DNA of 64,000 nucleotides from contig JABSOZ010000005.1 of the NCBI GenBank assembly GCA_013215295.1, positions 338,592-402,591 of the forward strand, read 5' to 3'. The notes beneath the pieces are model-generated. The model did not search any database and was not told where the DNA came from. It worked only from the letters and a program-made list of their open reading frames with translations. Shown here one piece after another: positions 17,780-26,622 of the stretch. This stretch comes from Colwellia sp. (GTDB lineage: Bacteria; Pseudomonadota; Gammaproteobacteria; Enterobacterales; Alteromonadaceae). The translations under genes and the position numbers were made by a program. Within the stretch, counting starts at the first letter, position 1. Each line of letters opens with the position of its first letter.

Positions 17780-18163
17780 ATGTATATATTACTCATTGAT
17801 GATAAACAGCCTATCTTAGACTTTGTTACACCGTTATTAATCGAGAGTGGACATATAGTTGAAACGGCATCAAATGGCTTAGATGCTTATGAGAAAGCAC
17901 TGCAAAAACCTTTTGATTTATATATTATTGACCATCTTATGCCTGTGATGAATGGTCTTCAATTAAGTAAGAATCTTTTGAGTAATCCATTTACAGCAAA
18001 TACTCCTGCCATTTTTATGACAACACAAAACCTTACTGAAGTTACAGCATTAACGCGTTCTCTTTCTTTTCAAGCCATTATAACGAAACCTATTGATGCA
18101 AAATCCCTACTTAATGCTGTAAACAAAACCAATGAAAAAAATTCTACACTTTATTCACTATAA
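17780..18163 (+). CDS. stand-alone response-regulator receiver domain protein
   Basis: A 127-residue CheY-like receiver with no output domain. The acidic pair is Asp7-Asp8 (LLIDDKQ) and the phosphoacceptor is Asp51 ([12 protein letters not shown]). The switch Thr lies in AIFMTTQN and the conserved Lys in IITKPID. No histidine kinase gene is adjacent, so its phosphodonor is unknown. It lies upstream of apt on the same strand, with a 62-base gap. The last residues ([13 protein letters not shown]) are a short polar tail. Confidence 0.85.
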   Translation: MYILLIDDKQPILDFVTPLLIESGHIVETASNGLDAYEKALQKPFDLYIIDHLMPVMNGLQLSKNLLSNPFTANTPAIFMTTQNLTEVTALTRSLSFQAIITKPIDAKSLLNAVNKTNEKNSTLYSL

Positions 18164-18225
18164 TTTTTATCTGTTTTGCTTTATTCTTTAGTCCTCATAA
18201 TATTTTTACTTTTGATTTGCTAACG

Positions 18226-18771
18226 ATGACTGAAACACAACTATTACTTTTACAAAACGCTATTCATGCTGTCCCTAACTATCCAAAAGAAGGCATTCTA
18301 TTCCGTGATATTACCGGAATACTTGATGAACCTGCTGCGTATCAATTAACCATAGATTTACTGGAAGCTAAATATAAAAACGGTGGTTTCACTAAAGTTA
18401 TTGGTACCGAAGCTCGTGGTTTTCTTTTTGGTGCACCTTTAGCGCTTGCACTTGGTATTAGTTTTATACCAGTAAGAAAACCAGGTAAACTGCCTAGAGC
18501 AACGAATAGCCAGAGTTATCAGTTGGAATATGGCACGGACACATTAGAAATACATCAAGACGCCTTAACATCCAATGATAAAGTACTAATCATCGATGAC
18601 CTCCTGGCAACAGGCGGAACAATTGAAGCGACTTTAAGCCTTGTAAAAGAATTAGGTGCAGAAGCTACAGATGCAGCATTTGTAATCTCATTACCTGATT
18701 TAGGCGGTGAAAAACGTCTAGAAGAACTAGGTTTGTCCATTTATTCTTTAGTGCAATACAGCGGCGATTAG
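18226..18771 (+). CDS. apt: adenine phosphoribosyltransferase
   Basis: A 181-residue cytoplasmic purine-salvage enzyme, adenine + PRPP to AMP + PPi. Signature segments are the family N-terminus [46 protein letters not shown], and the PRPP-binding loop [15 protein letters not shown] chose ATG 18226 (MTETQLLLL), giving the usual length (E. coli 183), over the TTG three codons upstream. No strong ribosome site is visible. dnaX follows after 8 bases, the conserved apt-dnaX-ybaB order. Confidence 0.96.
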   Translation: MTETQLLLLQNAIHAVPNYPKEGILFRDITGILDEPAAYQLTIDLLEAKYKNGGFTKVIGTEARGFLFGAPLALALGISFIPVRKPGKLPRATNSQSYQLEYGTDTLEIHQDALTSNDKVLIIDDLLATGGTIEATLSLVKELGAEATDAAFVISLPDLGGEKRLEELGLSIYSLVQYSGD

Positions 18772-18779
18772 GCAGTAAT

Positions 18780-20876
18780 ATGAGTTATCAGGTATTAGCA
18801 CGTAAATGGCGACCTAAAAAATTTACAGAATTAATGGGCCAAGAGCACGTTGTCACTGTTTTAGTTAATGCACTAGAGCAGCAACGTTTGCATCATGCCT
18901 ATTTATTTACGGGCACTAGAGGAGTCGGTAAAACAACGATAGCTCGAATTTTTGCTAAAAGTTTAAACTGTGAAAAAGGTATTACTTCAGCACCTTGTGG
19001 TGTTTGTGATACTTGTCAAGATATTGATCAAGGTCGCTTTATTGATTTATTAGAAATTGATGCTGCTTCTAAAACCAAGGTTGATGATACACGTGAAATT
19101 CTTGATAACGTTCAATATGCACCTACACGTGGCCGTTATAAAGTTTATTTAATCGATGAAGTTCATATGCTTTCTCGGAGCAGCTTTAATGCGCTATTGA
19201 AAACACTTGAAGAGCCACCGGAACATGTAAAGTTTATTCTAGCGACAACTGATCCGCAAAAGCTGCCAATTACTGTGTTATCACGTTGCTTGCAATTTCA
19301 CTTAAAAGCATTAACGGTTAGTCAAATAGAACAGAAGGCCCAAGAAATACTTGAAGCTGAAAACGTATCCGTTGAAAAAGGTGCTTTAACGTTATTAGCA
19401 AAGGCTGCTCGCGGGAGTATGCGTGACTGTTTAAGTTTAACCGATCAAAGTATCGCTCAAGGGCAGGGAAATATCACCTTAGCTAATGTTCAGCAAATGC
19501 TTGGCGGTGTAGATCAAAATTGGGTTTTTAAAATCCTCATATTGCTTTTGAAACAAGACCCTAAAGGTTTGATGAATCTTTCATTAGACATTGCTTCTTA
19601 TGCACCTAATTATAGTCGTTTAACGGCAGAACTCATCCAGTTGCTTCATCAAATTGCTCTGACACAAGTGATCGGGCAGCACTTTGATTTATCGCCTGAG
19701 CACAATCAATTAGTTGAAAAATTCTGCCAAGCAATGAGTGCAGAAGATATTCAACTCTATTATCAAATTGTACTCAATGGTCGTAAAGATTTACCTTATG
19801 CGGCGGATGAACAAGCGGCATTTGACATGCTGTTGTTAAGATTGTTAGCGTTTACACCAATCAAAAATAGTCAAACTATGCCTGAAGCTATGGTGGATCA
19901 AGCGAGTGACTTTGATGATGTAGAATTTGATAAGACCCATATTAATAAAGTAGTTACTAATCTACCGTCAGTAATACCTGTACCTCAAGTTGAATCACCT
20001 CTTGAGTTACCTGTAGTTGACCAAATAACAGCTCCATTTTCCGAAGCTAACACTTGTTTGGAGACTATAGAACTTAACGTGACAGAGCAGATGGATCCCG
20101 CTATTGTTCAATCAACAAATCTCTCTAATAAAACTTTATCTGAACCCGATGATATAAATAAGTCTCCTAATACTGTTGAGCAAAACCCTCAAATTTCACA
20201 GGTACCAGCTGAAAATTCACCTATTGCCACACCAATTATTGATGAGCATGTAGTTCAATCGCCTATTGAACGAGCATTAGCGACAAGAAATATGTTACGT
20301 AGTCGAAAGAAAGGGTTGGGAAGTAATGTAAAAAAGTCTGATGACGCCAAAGGGCGTCAAGATAATAACCCCTCTGACGTGATTGAATTAAAAACACAAG
20401 AAGAAGCAAAAATTGTTGTTCCTGCGCTAGAAACTATCCCAGACCAGGCTTTTGACGTAAGTGCTATTGACCCAGCAAAAATCCGTTCAGCAAATCAAGT
20501 TGATAAGTGGGCCAACATGATTGATGCAATGTCACTAACGGGCAGATTGCGACAATTAGCGATCCATGCAACGGTGAGTGAAAAGTCTACGGATGATTTA
20601 TTACTGCTTAATTTAGATCAAGCGACAAAGCATTTAAATAGTGATGTTGCGCATAAAAAACTTGAACAATGTATCTCTGATTTTTTGAAACGAAAAGTTA
20701 CTGTTGAATTAACAATTGTCGATGAAACATCCCATGACCCTTATCAGATTCAATCGCATATTAATGATAAACGCTATGATTATGCAAAAGAATTACTAGA
20801 AAACGATGAAATAATTATTGGATTGAAAACTCACTTTCAAGCCGAATTAGATGAAAATACAATTGTAGCAATATAA
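18780..20876 (+). CDS. dnaX: DNA polymerase III tau subunit (and gamma by frameshift)
   Basis: A 698-residue clamp-loader ATPase. The AAA+ module is at about 1-230: Walker A GTRGVGKTT, four-Cys zinc module CEKGITSAPCGVCDTC, Walker B YLIDEVHML, sensor ATTDPQKLP and Arg finger SRC. Clamp-loader domains II-III run to about 365. A long acidic, poorly conserved linker (about 370-560) precedes the C-terminal tau domain (about 570-698), which contacts DnaB and polymerase alpha. A slippery heptamer plus hairpin at codons 517-526 predicts a second, shorter product (gamma, about 520 residues). apt is just upstream and ybaB 66 bases downstream. Confidence 0.96.
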   Translation: MSYQVLARKWRPKKFTELMGQEHVVTVLVNALEQQRLHHAYLFTGTRGVGKTTIARIFAKSLNCEKGITSAPCGVCDTCQDIDQGRFIDLLEIDAASKTKVDDTREILDNVQYAPTRGRYKVYLIDEVHMLSRSSFNALLKTLEEPPEHVKFILATTDPQKLPITVLSRCLQFHLKALTVSQIEQKAQEILEAENVSVEKGALTLLAKAARGSMRDCLSLTDQSIAQGQGNITLANVQQMLGGVDQNWVFKILILLLKQDPKGLMNLSLDIASYAPNYSRLTAELIQLLHQIALTQVIGQHFDLSPEHNQLVEKFCQAMSAEDIQLYYQIVLNGRKDLPYAADEQAAFDMLLLRLLAFTPIKNSQTMPEAMVDQASDFDDVEFDKTHINKVVTNLPSVIPVPQVESPLELPVVDQITAPFSEANTCLETIELNVTEQMDPAIVQSTNLSNKTLSEPDDINKSPNTVEQNPQISQVPAENSPIATPIIDEHVVQSPIERALATRNMLRSRKKGLGSNVKKSDDAKGRQDNNPSDVIELKTQEEAKIVVPALETIPDQAFDVSAIDPAKIRSANQVDKWANMIDAMSLTGRLRQLAIHATVSEKSTDDLLLLNLDQATKHLNSDVAHKKLEQCISDFLKRKVTVELTIVDETSHDPYQIQSHINDKRYDYAKELLENDEIIIGLKTHFQAELDENTIVAI
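20330..20359 (+). promoter_or_regulatory. dnaX: programmed -1 ribosomal frameshift site in dnaX
   Basis: The slippery heptamer A AAA AAG (20330-20336) is in the correct phase (GTA AAA AAG). Five bases later comes a perfect 7-bp hairpin, TGACGCC-AAAG-GGCGTCA (20342-20359). In the -1 frame the next codons are GTC TGA, so slippage ends the protein at 20341 after about 520 residues. This parallels the E. coli dnaX signal in heptamer, spacing and immediate stop. Purine-rich G runs upstream (20313-20323) could act as the stimulatory Shine-Dalgarno-like element. Confidence 0.85.
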
Positions 20877-20942
20877 CTGTTACTTGATATTTGCCGCGTT
20901 AAGCTCTATCTTTGGCGGCAACTGAACCTTGGAGAAGAAATT

Positions 20943-21269
20943 ATGATGAAAGGCGGCATGGGCAACTTAATGAAACAAGCCCAACAAATGCAAGAAAAAA
21001 TGGCTAAAGCTCAAGAGCAATTGGCTAAAATGGAAGTTATTGGTGAATCAGGCGCTGGCATGGTTAAAGTTACTATGACAGGCGGCCACAGTGTTCGTCG
21101 AGTTGAGATTGACGATAGCTTGATGGAAGATGATAAAGACATGCTTGAAGATTTGATTTCAGCGGCATTTAACGATGCTGTTCGTCGTGTAGAAGAGCAA
21201 AATAAAGAAAAAATGGGTGCTTTGACTGGGGGGATGCAATTACCTCCAGGCATGAAAATGCCGTTCTAA
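20943..21269 (+). CDS. ybaB: YbaB/EbfC nucleoid-associated protein
   Basis: A 108-residue DNA-binding protein that acts as a dimer. The N-terminal helix ([25 protein letters not shown]) is followed by the beta core [22 protein letters not shown] and a C-terminal helix with [14 protein letters not shown], ending [12 protein letters not shown] ribosome site (GGAGAAG) lies just before the ATG pair at 20943/20946. recR, which usually follows ybaB, is absent here; a terminator comes next. Confidence 0.95.
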   Translation: MMKGGMGNLMKQAQQMQEKMAKAQEQLAKMEVIGESGAGMVKVTMTGGHSVRRVEIDDSLMEDDKDMLEDLISAAFNDAVRRVEEQNKEKMGALTGGMQLPPGMKMPF

Positions 21270-21292
21270 TTACCCTTTTGTTCATTAGTCAT

Positions 21293-21321
21293 AAATGCTC
21301 AAGCATACCTTGAGCATTTTG
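21293..21321 (+). terminator. intrinsic terminator after ybaB
   Basis: A perfect 11-bp stem AAATGCTCAAG/CTTGAGCATTT with a 5-base loop (CATAC), followed by a short T run. It lies 23 bases after the ybaB stop and confirms that the operon ends without recR. Confidence 0.85.
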
Positions 21322-21460
21322 TTATCTAGGTCCATTTACCTAATATTACTAATTATGAGACTTCGCATCATTAATAAGTATTTGTAAGTTATTATCTTGT
21401 TTAGTTAACCGACATTTAATAGTACATCTCCTCTTAACGAGCTTTGAAAAATACTTTTAT

Positions 21461-21991
21461 TTATCCGTTATCCTGTTTTTTATTGATAATCACTTTTCGA
21501 ACGGTAGAGTCTAACCTTGTTAAACCAGAACTCTTGCCAATGGCAACTGCTTCTTCTAAGTTCTTATTGTGGTTGAAATGGGCATCTAATGCGAACATTG
21601 CACCTACTCGGTTTCCACTTGCACAATGAACAAATGCTTGCTCTTGGTGTGCTATAGCTTTAGAAAATAATTTTAGATTTTTAATATTAATTCCTGAAGC
21701 GCCAGCAATCGGAATAGAGATATAATTCATACCTAAGGCTTCTACTTTCGCTTTTTCATTAAAATCGTTAAATTCTCCATCATCACGCAAGTTGATAACG
21801 GTTTTTATCCCGTTTTTCGAAAGAATAACTAAGTCATTCTCACTGGGTTGACCTCCAACAATAAATTGCGGAGTAAATTGTTGAACATTTTTTGCAGATA
21901 TTAGTTCAATCGCTTTATTGTTCTGTGTATTTCCTGAAAAAGATGTTATTAAAATTAAAAAGGCCGTAAATATTTTAATTTCTTTAATCAT
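21461..21991 (-). CDS. exported cysteine-dependent phosphatase (DSP/PTP-like, BLH-type)
   Basis: A 176-residue protein with a signal peptide (MIKEIKIFTAFLILITSFSGN). The phosphatase domain shows FIVGGQPSENDLVILSKNGIKTVINLRDDGEF and the catalytic P-loop HCASGNRVG (HCx5R). This pattern matches the small beta-lactamase-hydrolase-like phosphatases, which act as dual-specificity phosphatases. The periplasmic location is inferred from the signal. Substrate unknown. It is convergent with ybaB and transcribed alone. Confidence 0.8.
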   Translation of the reverse strand: MIKEIKIFTAFLILITSFSGNTQNNKAIELISAKNVQQFTPQFIVGGQPSENDLVILSKNGIKTVINLRDDGEFNDFNEKAKVEALGMNYISIPIAGASGINIKNLKLFSKAIAHQEQAFVHCASGNRVGAMFALDAHFNHNKNLEEAVAIGKSSGLTRLDSTVRKVIINKKQDNG

Positions 21992-22138
21992 TACCTATAC
22001 TTCCGTATTGTTAATTAATTTTACATAATTGTTGTTTTTTAGCGTGTTATTTCAGATATATGCAAAAAATTCTATGCATATGTCTTTTTTAATATATATT
22101 AAATATATATAACTTTATATCAAAGGTAGTAAACAAAT

Positions 22139-23248
22139 ATGATTTTTGGTGCAAAACATAAAGAAGAAAATTTTCGTCTTAAAAATGAGAATAATGAATT
22201 AAAAACTCGTATTGAAACCTTAGAATCTGACTTAGCTTCAGCAGAAAGTGAAAGTGGTCAACTTGCAGAAGATATGTCTAATAACTCTACCCGTTACCGT
22301 ACTCAAGAAGAGTTAAATAAGTTGTGGATGCAATCATCTGATCTCATTAACAATATACGTGAAGATATAGCTATTTCATCGGCGGATTTAAATGAACATA
22401 GAAATACATTCCAGTCCTCACAGCAGTTGTTTGGTCAAATTATGGACATGTTATCAAGTACGATTAAATCTACGTCTCAGATTTCCACTGACACACAAGC
22501 CGCATCTGAATCTGCAGACCAATTGAAAACCGTTACTTCTGGTATTAATGATTTCGTAAATATTATCAAAGGTATTTCAGATCAGACTAACTTGTTAGCC
22601 TTAAATGCAGCTATTGAAGCGGCAAGAGCCGGTGAACAAGGTCGTGGGTTCGCTGTTGTCGCAGATGAAGTTAGAACATTAGCACAGCGCTCTGCTGAGG
22701 CTTCTAATGAGATATCTAATCTTATTGAGCAAGTAAATACTCAAATGGGTGATGTGATCAGCGGAATAAGTCATGTCGGAGATAAAAGTGAAGAAATAAG
22801 TGTGAGTACTTCTTCTATTGAAGGCACCGCGAAAAAAATCGTCGCTTTATCTAAAAATATGTATGCTGTTATTAATAACACAACGGTGGAGTCAGTCTTG
22901 CAAACCGTCAAAATGGATCATGTAGTTTGGAAGCTTGAGGTATATAAAGTGATATTAGGCATGTCTAATAAAACGCATGCTGACTTTGATGATCATACTA
23001 TGTGCCGACTAGGGAAATGGTTTTATCAGGGAGAGGGAGCTGAAAAGTATGCGACACAAAGTGCATTTAAACAAATTGAGTCGCCTCATGTTGATGTTCA
23101 TAGCTATGGTGTTGAAGCTTTGAAAGCCCATGCTGCTGGTGATAATGAGCAAGCTGTAAAATCCTTAACTGTTATGGAAAATGCAAGTTTTAAAGTTGTA
23201 GATGCACTAACGTTACTTTCTAAGCAAATAGCACAAGATATTACTTAA
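22139..23248 (+). CDS. soluble methyl-accepting chemotaxis protein with C-terminal CZB domain
   Basis: A 369-residue protein with no transmembrane segment, so a cytoplasmic receptor. The N-terminal 50 residues are coiled coil. The MCP signalling hairpin spans about 70-245, with the conserved tip around [20 protein letters not shown] and [18 protein letters not shown]. The C-terminal zinc-binding CZB domain (about 255-369) shows [17 protein letters not shown] and PHVDVHS, the usual His/Cys ligands. In other bacteria CZB receptors sense zinc or hypochlorous acid/redox state. No che genes are adjacent. A strong terminator follows. Confidence 0.9.
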   Translation: MIFGAKHKEENFRLKNENNELKTRIETLESDLASAESESGQLAEDMSNNSTRYRTQEELNKLWMQSSDLINNIREDIAISSADLNEHRNTFQSSQQLFGQIMDMLSSTIKSTSQISTDTQAASESADQLKTVTSGINDFVNIIKGISDQTNLLALNAAIEAARAGEQGRGFAVVADEVRTLAQRSAEASNEISNLIEQVNTQMGDVISGISHVGDKSEEISVSTSSIEGTAKKIVALSKNMYAVINNTTVESVLQTVKMDHVVWKLEVYKVILGMSNKTHADFDDHTMCRLGKWFYQGEGAEKYATQSAFKQIESPHVDVHSYGVEALKAHAAGDNEQAVKSLTVMENASFKVVDALTLLSKQIAQDIT

Positions 23249-23314
23249 ATCATTGAAAGGTAATTGCTTTAGCGATATATAAATCAGCCATTCGAATTTA
23301 AAGCATGTAAATAT

Positions 23315-23349
23315 AAAAATGCCGTTCAACATTGTTGAACGGCATTTTT
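23315..23349. terminator. bidirectional intrinsic terminator
   Basis: A perfect 16-bp stem (AAAAATGCCGTTCAAC / GTTGAACGGCATTTTT) with a 3-base loop. The A-run on one side and T-run on the other let it work in both directions. It lies between the chemoreceptor gene (+) and the minus-strand remnant ending at 23383. Confidence 0.92.
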
Positions 23350-23382
23350 ATTATGCTACTTTACCTGTTAATGACTCTGAAT

Positions 23383-23652
23383 CTATTTCTTAAGCCGTTT
23401 TAACAATAAACCTAATGACGCTAACATTAAAAATACTAGATTAGTGCTACCACCACTCCTTTTATTCTCAACCGTAAAGCTAACACTCTCAGCTGCACTT
23501 TCTTTTGAGCCATTAGATCCAACGAATGAAAAAGTAAGCACTTGATCAGAAAATACTTTAGGTGCATCAAATGTAACTGATTTATCTTCTTTGACGGTGG
23601 ATAAACTTGTGTATGCACTAAATACTGGACGACCTTCAATAAATACCAGAGC
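23383..23652 (-). pseudogene. C-terminal remnant of an exported protein with GlyGly-CTERM-like tail
   Basis: An open stretch of about 89 codons with no start codon, broken by a TGA at its upstream edge. It reads VFIEGRPVFSAY...VTFDAPKVFSDQVLTFSFVGSNGS...VSFTVENK, a beta-rich segment like a repeat of a surface protein. The end is a Ser/Gly-Gly motif, a hydrophobic helix and a basic tail (RSGGSTNLVFLMLASLG then LLLKRLKK). That ending resembles the GlyGly-CTERM signal handled by rhombosortase and type II secretion. Everything upstream of the tail is missing. The sorting-signal call rests on pattern only. Confidence 0.6.
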
Positions 23653-23898
23653 TCAGTTAATGGAATATTCTATTTGTCGAAGGATAAAATGAAAAGCCAT
23701 CGTGTGACAGCCAATTTAAGCAAAAAAGATTGGGGGAGTTTCTTTTATTTAAATCGCGCATTACATTATTTAAAACGTGATAATGAACTTGATAAATTAG
23801 TACGTATTGATGAAACAGGTGTAGAACACGACGTAATGACATTCCCTGTATTTAGCATAAGAAATTACCGAGCTTTATCACCAATGGGAAATGATTAA
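23653..23898 (+). pseudogene. C-terminal remnant of an unrecognised protein
   Basis: An open frame of 81 codons ending in TAA. It has no credible start: the only candidates are a TTG at 23674 and an internal ATG at 23689, neither with a ribosome site. The text reads like the end of a larger protein (GIFYLSKDKMKSHRVTANL, DWGSFFYLNRALHYLK, RIDETGVEHDVMTFPVFSIR, NYRALSPMGND). It abuts the minus-strand remnant, so both genes lack their 5' parts at the same point. Family not recognised. It could instead be a small intact gene using TTG 23674. Confidence 0.45.
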
Positions 23899-23981
23899 AT
23901 AGCTGTAACCCTGCAGGGAATTAGTGGTGCCGATATTTACAGCATACCACTTCAGTAAAATATTGAGCTAAACTTAATTTA

Positions 23982-24281
23982 TTAAATTTTATACATAGGT
24001 ACATGAATACTATCAAGCTTATAACCATACAATGTTGCCTGCCCCTGATAACTTGATTCTCTATCGCCACTAAATTCAAAATCAAAAGTACTGATCCAGT
24101 GAGGTCCTAAAGCCTTGTTAAACCTTAATCGACTTGAGCGTCGAGAAAGTGAAATGAATTGTAAGGCATCTTTTTCACAATATTGTTTTATGTGACGCAA
24201 AGCACATTCAGATACTTTTCTCAGATAAATGAAATACCACAAAAATAAACAAACAATTAATAAGAAATATATATTTTCCAT
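23982..24281 (-). CDS. DUF3301 family membrane-anchored protein
   Basis: A 99-residue protein with an N-terminal transmembrane helix (IYFLLIVCLFLWYFIYL). A basic soluble part follows: CALRHIKQYCEKDALQFISLSRR ... FDFEFSGDRESSYQGQATLYGYKL. This pattern is characteristic of DUF3301, found beside DUF3549 and truC in Shewanella and Vibrio relatives. It lies 15 bases after the DUF3549 gene and is probably co-transcribed. Function unknown. Confidence 0.82.
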   Translation of the reverse strand: MENIYFLLIVCLFLWYFIYLRKVSECALRHIKQYCEKDALQFISLSRRSSRLRFNKALGPHWISTFDFEFSGDRESSYQGQATLYGYKLDSIHVPMYKI

Positions 24282-24296
24282 TCGAGCTCTCTATAG

Positions 24297-25346
24297 TTAA
24301 CGTTGAAATAACATACCAATGGCTTTACTTAATGCATCACTACGGTTTGGTGATCTCATACACTGAAAGACTAATGGACGTAATGAAGGAATAGCAACAA
24401 GGTCTTTGAAAATCGCTTGAAATACTTCAACTTCCTGTTGTGCTATTAATGATTCAAAAAAGTTCATTATTTGCTGTTCATTGTTGAAAACTTGCCAACA
24501 TCTTCCTGCGATGACGATGGCTATTTCTTCAGAGAAAAAAGCATCAGATGAAGATTGATTAATCAATGAGTCAATAAACTGAACGACGTGAGGGTGCTCA
24601 CAGCTAGAAGATAAACTACGTAATAAGAAGCTGAGTTCAGCAGTCTGGCTGTTATCTTTACTTATCACGTTATGCTTAAATTTTGCTATAAGTACATCAA
24701 TAACATCAACGGGCAATTTTACGTTCTCTAATGCTGAACATAAGGGGTGTAATACAGGCTCAGGTAAATGTGGTAAAGCGTTCAGCAATGTTTTTTGAGT
24801 TGATTTGTCAGATAACCGTACAGCAAAATCATTTAGCCCTTGTACACCAACAGATTGCCAATCTTGCCAATTATTCTCGCCGGTTAAGTAGCTTAATGCA
24901 CCGGAAAAATATTGGCTATTTTTATTGTTTGTTTCTACAGAAATCAAACTATTCAAATATGCTAACTTATATTGTGGTGGTGTAAAATGATAAGGGTTAC
25001 TTTTTAGTAACTCCTCTTGTTTCTCATTTGGCGTTGTGTCGAGTTCAGCGCCAAGTGCTTCAATGATAATGGCAATAAAGTGATCTCTTGCTACCAGATT
25101 AAGTAAACCACGTTCATCAAGTGGGAATTTTACAAACCACAAATAAGGCTGTGAATTTTGCTTTTGCCAAAACGTGATCGCTAGAAATGCATGCCCTTGT
25201 GAGGGAAATGGATAAGGGATCTGATTGGATTCAATCTTAGTGAACGTTTCTTTTGATAATTTATCTATTTTTCGGCCAATATCAAAAACTCTATATTGAG
25301 ATCCAGACAGTTTTAATAACTCAGAAATTGATGTAATAGTACTCAT
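24297..25346 (-). CDS. DUF3549 family protein
   Basis: A 349-residue soluble protein of unknown function. The N-terminal region (ISELLKLSGSQYRVFDIGRKIDKLS ... IPYPFPSQGHAFLAITFWQK) and the following WFVKFPLDERGLLNLVARDHF are diagnostic of DUF3549. The remaining two thirds are alpha-helical, HEAT-like in feel. I moved the start 14 codons in from the longest frame, to MSTITSI, because the upstream residues (MTSLFDYYFIYYLA) are not conserved-looking. It is upstream of DUF3301 and divergent from truC, a conserved neighbourhood. Confidence 0.8.
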   Translation of the reverse strand: MSTITSISELLKLSGSQYRVFDIGRKIDKLSKETFTKIESNQIPYPFPSQGHAFLAITFWQKQNSQPYLWFVKFPLDERGLLNLVARDHFIAIIIEALGAELDTTPNEKQEELLKSNPYHFTPPQYKLAYLNSLISVETNNKNSQYFSGALSYLTGENNWQDWQSVGVQGLNDFAVRLSDKSTQKTLLNALPHLPEPVLHPLCSALENVKLPVDVIDVLIAKFKHNVISKDNSQTAELSFLLRSLSSSCEHPHVVQFIDSLINQSSSDAFFSEEIAIVIAGRCWQVFNNEQQIMNFFESLIAQQEVEVFQAIFKDLVAIPSLRPLVFQCMRSPNRSDALSKAIGMLFQR

Positions 25347-25455
25347 AGCTAAATAATAAATAAAATAATAATCGAATAATGACGTCATTATAGAGATAAT
25401 AATAGATCAATACTATTTGCTTTTTGCATCACTGAGAATAAAACCCGAGATAATC

Positions 25456-26217
25456 ATGCCTTTTGATGAAAAACCTATTTTAACTATTCTATATCAAGAT
25501 GAATATATCGTCGCAGTTGATAAGCCTGCAGGTTTATTTGTTCATAGAAGTTATATGGATAAAGACGAAATATACTTTGCTTTACAGCTAGTACGTGACC
25601 AAATTGGTCAATACGTTTATCCACTTCATCGATTAGACCGGCCAACATCAGGCATTTTACTTTTTGGCCTTAGTGAAGAAGTTGCCCGGTTAATGGGACA
25701 AGCTTTTATGGATAAAACGATTCAAAAAACGTATTTTGCATTAACGCGAGGTCATCTATTTGATGGTGGTGAAATCGATCATCCGCTTAAAGAAAAGTTG
25801 GATAAATTAGGCGATAAAAATGTCAGTCTAGATAAAGCACCACAAGATGCTGTTACTCATTATGAGTCATTGTTAACGGCTAGTTTGCCGATACCCGTGG
25901 GGAAGTTTGATAGTGTTCGTTATTCATTGATTAAGTGTCTGCCAGTAACGGGAAGAAGACATCAAATCCGACGACATTTAGCTCATTTACGACATCCAAT
26001 AATTGGTGATATTAATTATGGAGATAACAAGCAGAATCCCTTTTTTATTAAACACTTTGGCTTTAAACGTTTGATGCTAATGGCTCAAAAAATTGAGTTT
26101 ATTCATCCTATTACAAAAGAAGAAGTAAGTATTACCGCCGAGTTTGATCGGCAATGGTTGCAAGTTTTTGATGAGTTGTCTTGGGATATGAGTAAAATAA
26201 ATAAGTTAATTGAATAG
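25456..26217 (+). CDS. truC: tRNA pseudouridine(65) synthase
   Basis: A 253-residue RluA-family pseudouridine synthase that modifies U65 of certain tRNAs. The catalytic Asp lies in HRLDRPTSGILLF. Further family motifs are VDKPAGLFVHRS near the N-terminus and LPVTGRRHQIRRHLAHLRHPIIGD. Closest by pattern to TruC (E. coli 260 residues) rather than RluA/C/D because of the short size and lack of an S4 domain. The start at 25456 (MPFDEKP) removes a 13-residue leader not seen in the family. Confidence 0.9.
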   Translation: MPFDEKPILTILYQDEYIVAVDKPAGLFVHRSYMDKDEIYFALQLVRDQIGQYVYPLHRLDRPTSGILLFGLSEEVARLMGQAFMDKTIQKTYFALTRGHLFDGGEIDHPLKEKLDKLGDKNVSLDKAPQDAVTHYESLLTASLPIPVGKFDSVRYSLIKCLPVTGRRHQIRRHLAHLRHPIIGDINYGDNKQNPFFIKHFGFKRLMLMAQKIEFIHPITKEEVSITAEFDRQWLQVFDELSWDMSKINKLIE

Positions 26218-26292
26218 GTTCATCTTTTAATGAAAATTGTTAAGTTATATTTTTTGTTTAATGAGTAAAGATAATTTGACGACAAAATCACT

Positions 26293-26622
26293 TTATTCAG
26301 CGGCGATAATTCTTATAGAGTTTGTGTCTCTTTCTATTAACGCAGCATAAACATGTTGTGTTCTACTGGTATCAACGTCGCTGTCTTTTGGTCCTTTAAT
26401 ACTGACAGTATTCACAAAAATATCGTTAGTATAACGTTCGCGTTGCTGAGCGAATGCGAGCATCATTCTTTGATCTTCTGTAACCGGGCGATTAAGTAAC
26501 GACATCATTAAATGATGATCAGAGATTAACGGTTTTTTTACGATCTCAATTTTTGGCGTTGTACTGCACCCCGTAAGTAAGAAAGAGAATAGGATAACAA
26601 GTAGCGTTAAAATGTTTTTCAT
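26293..26622 (-). CDS. small predicted lipoprotein, unknown function
   Basis: A 109-residue protein with a clear type II signal (MKNILTLLVILFSFLLTGCS; lipobox LTGC, cysteine 19). The mature part has no motif I recognise (HHLMMSLLNRPVTEDQRMMLAF and VNTVSIKGPKDSDVDTSRTQ). It is convergent with truC, alone on its strand. Possibly an outer-membrane lipoprotein, as residue +2 is Ser; that is inference. Confidence 0.7.
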   Translation of the reverse strand: MKNILTLLVILFSFLLTGCSTTPKIEIVKKPLISDHHLMMSLLNRPVTEDQRMMLAFAQQRERYTNDIFVNTVSIKGPKDSDVDTSRTQHVYAALIERDTNSIRIIAAE

